A stretch of 15,021 nt of DNA. It comes from Sanchytrium tribonematis. Lineage: Eukaryota > Sanchytriomycota > Sanchytriomycetes > Sanchytriales > Sanchytriaceae. Position numbers and translations under genes: made by a program. The notes below the pieces were generated by a model. It did no database searches, had not been told where the DNA came from, and was given only the letters and a program-made list of their open reading frames with translations. The DNA lies in NCBI GenBank assembly GCA_018985235.1, contig JADGIG010000159.1, positions 1 to 15,021 of the forward strand. Reading direction: 5' to 3'. Shown one piece after another: positions 14,789 through 15,021 of this stretch; positions within the stretch are counted from its first letter, which is position 1; the number at the start of each line of letters is the position of its first letter.

Positions 14789-15021
14789 ATGAGTTCTGAT
14801 TGGAATTTGATCGAGTCAGACCCAGGTGTGTTTACCGAACTCATTCAGCTATATGGAGTTGAGGGTGTTGTAATGGAGGAGGTGTTTGACTTGGACTATA
14901 TTAACAGTGACGCTCTAGGCTTGATTTTTCTATTTGATTACAAAAAACGGTCACCTCTTACTGTAAGTGTACCTGGGCTATTTTTTGCGAATCAAGTCAT
15001 AAACAATGCTTGCGCAACTTT
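14789..15021 (+). CDS. UCHL5: Ubiquitin C-terminal hydrolase UCHL5/UCH37, 3' part outside the window
   Basis: UCH37-type enzymes are cysteine proteases that remove ubiquitin at the proteasome (via Rpn13) or on INO80. The 77 codons present begin [20 protein letters not shown], almost identical to the family start [11 protein letters not shown]. The text continues through EEVFDLDYI and LGLIFLFDY to [13 protein letters not shown]. Gln69 is the oxyanion residue and Cys75 the catalytic nucleophile in the NNACAT motif. The loop after LIFLF is shorter than in human UCHL5. The His and Asp of the triad and the C-terminal ULD/KEKE region lie beyond the window, so UCHL5 cannot be fully separated from a BAP1-like protein. 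The reading frame is open to the window edge with no intron needed. Confidence 0.92.
   Translation, partial: MSSDWNLIESDPGVFTELIQLYGVEGVVMEEVFDLDYINSDALGLIFLFDYKKRSPLTVSVPGLFFANQVINNACAT

Noticed and set aside
1-15021. Possible microsporidian or mesozoan animal origin (compact genome, short introns)
   Set aside because: Microsporidia lack mitochondrial ribosomes, yet uL6m is present. Dicyemid animals have short introns, but the G-alpha sequence here is fungal, not animal.
1-15021. tRNA or rRNA genes, CRISPR arrays, transposons, long tandem repeats
   Set aside because: None seen by eye on either strand; the only repeat structure is the protein-level globin duplication.

Overview
This 15 kb window is nuclear DNA from a gene-dense, AT-rich unicellular eukaryote, most likely an early-diverging fungus or fungal relative (Rozella, aphelid or chytrid grade). 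The evidence is as follows. The heterotrimeric G-protein alpha subunit is of the fungal Gpa1/GNA-1 type almost residue for residue. A PDAT/Lro1-type acyltransferase and a Nup93/Nic96 nucleoporin are present. TAA, TAG and TGA all act as stops, so the code is standard. Three spliceosomal introns can be placed exactly, and they are only 23, 20 and 19 nt long. A mitochondrial ribosomal protein (uL6m), a mitochondrial DnaJ and an ISCA1-type Fe-S protein argue for a mitochondrion that still makes protein, against a canonical microsporidian with mitosomes. The assignment is inference; no database was searched.

Layout, left to right. 1-652 (-): 5' part of a secreted class 3 lipase, cut by the window edge. 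689-1786 (-): mitochondrial Hsp40/DnaJ. 1839-3683 (-): an unrecognised secreted, cysteine-free 614-aa protein. 3902-4588 (+): ING-family PHD-finger protein, convergent with 4606-6132 (-), a membrane-anchored phospholipid:diacylglycerol acyltransferase. 6473-6847 (+): hotdog acyl-CoA thioesterase (ACOT13-like). 6961-7257 (+): small two-zinc-finger protein. 7388-7495 (+): possible 35-aa micro-ORF. 7554-8165 (+): mitochondrial ribosomal protein uL6. 8219-9323 (+): G-alpha in three exons, convergent with 9350-12115 (-), a five-globin-domain protein. 12235-14179 (-): Nup93/Nic96 in two exons. 14314-14625 (-): ISCA1/Isa1. 14789 to the end (+): 5' part of a UCHL5/UCH37 deubiquitinase.

Gene order shows no operon logic; this is housekeeping and signalling content packed tightly. 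Gaps are mostly 17-220 bp. Two convergent pairs leave only 17 and 26 nt between stop codons. An AATAAA hexamer lies on, or within about 40 nt of, the stop codon of ten of the eleven genes with a clear 3' end in the window, so 3' UTRs must be very short. Several proteins share themes: mitochondrial biogenesis (DnaJ, uL6m, ISCA1), lipid handling (lipase, PDAT, thioesterase) and signalling or chromatin (G-alpha, ING, zinc finger, UCHL5).

The most unusual items are the tiny introns with a shared 3' motif close to YTWAYTTAG, the five-domain globin with a mosaic of kept and lost heme-ligand residues, and the orphan secreted protein with two long Lys/Trp-rich amphipathic helical stretches.
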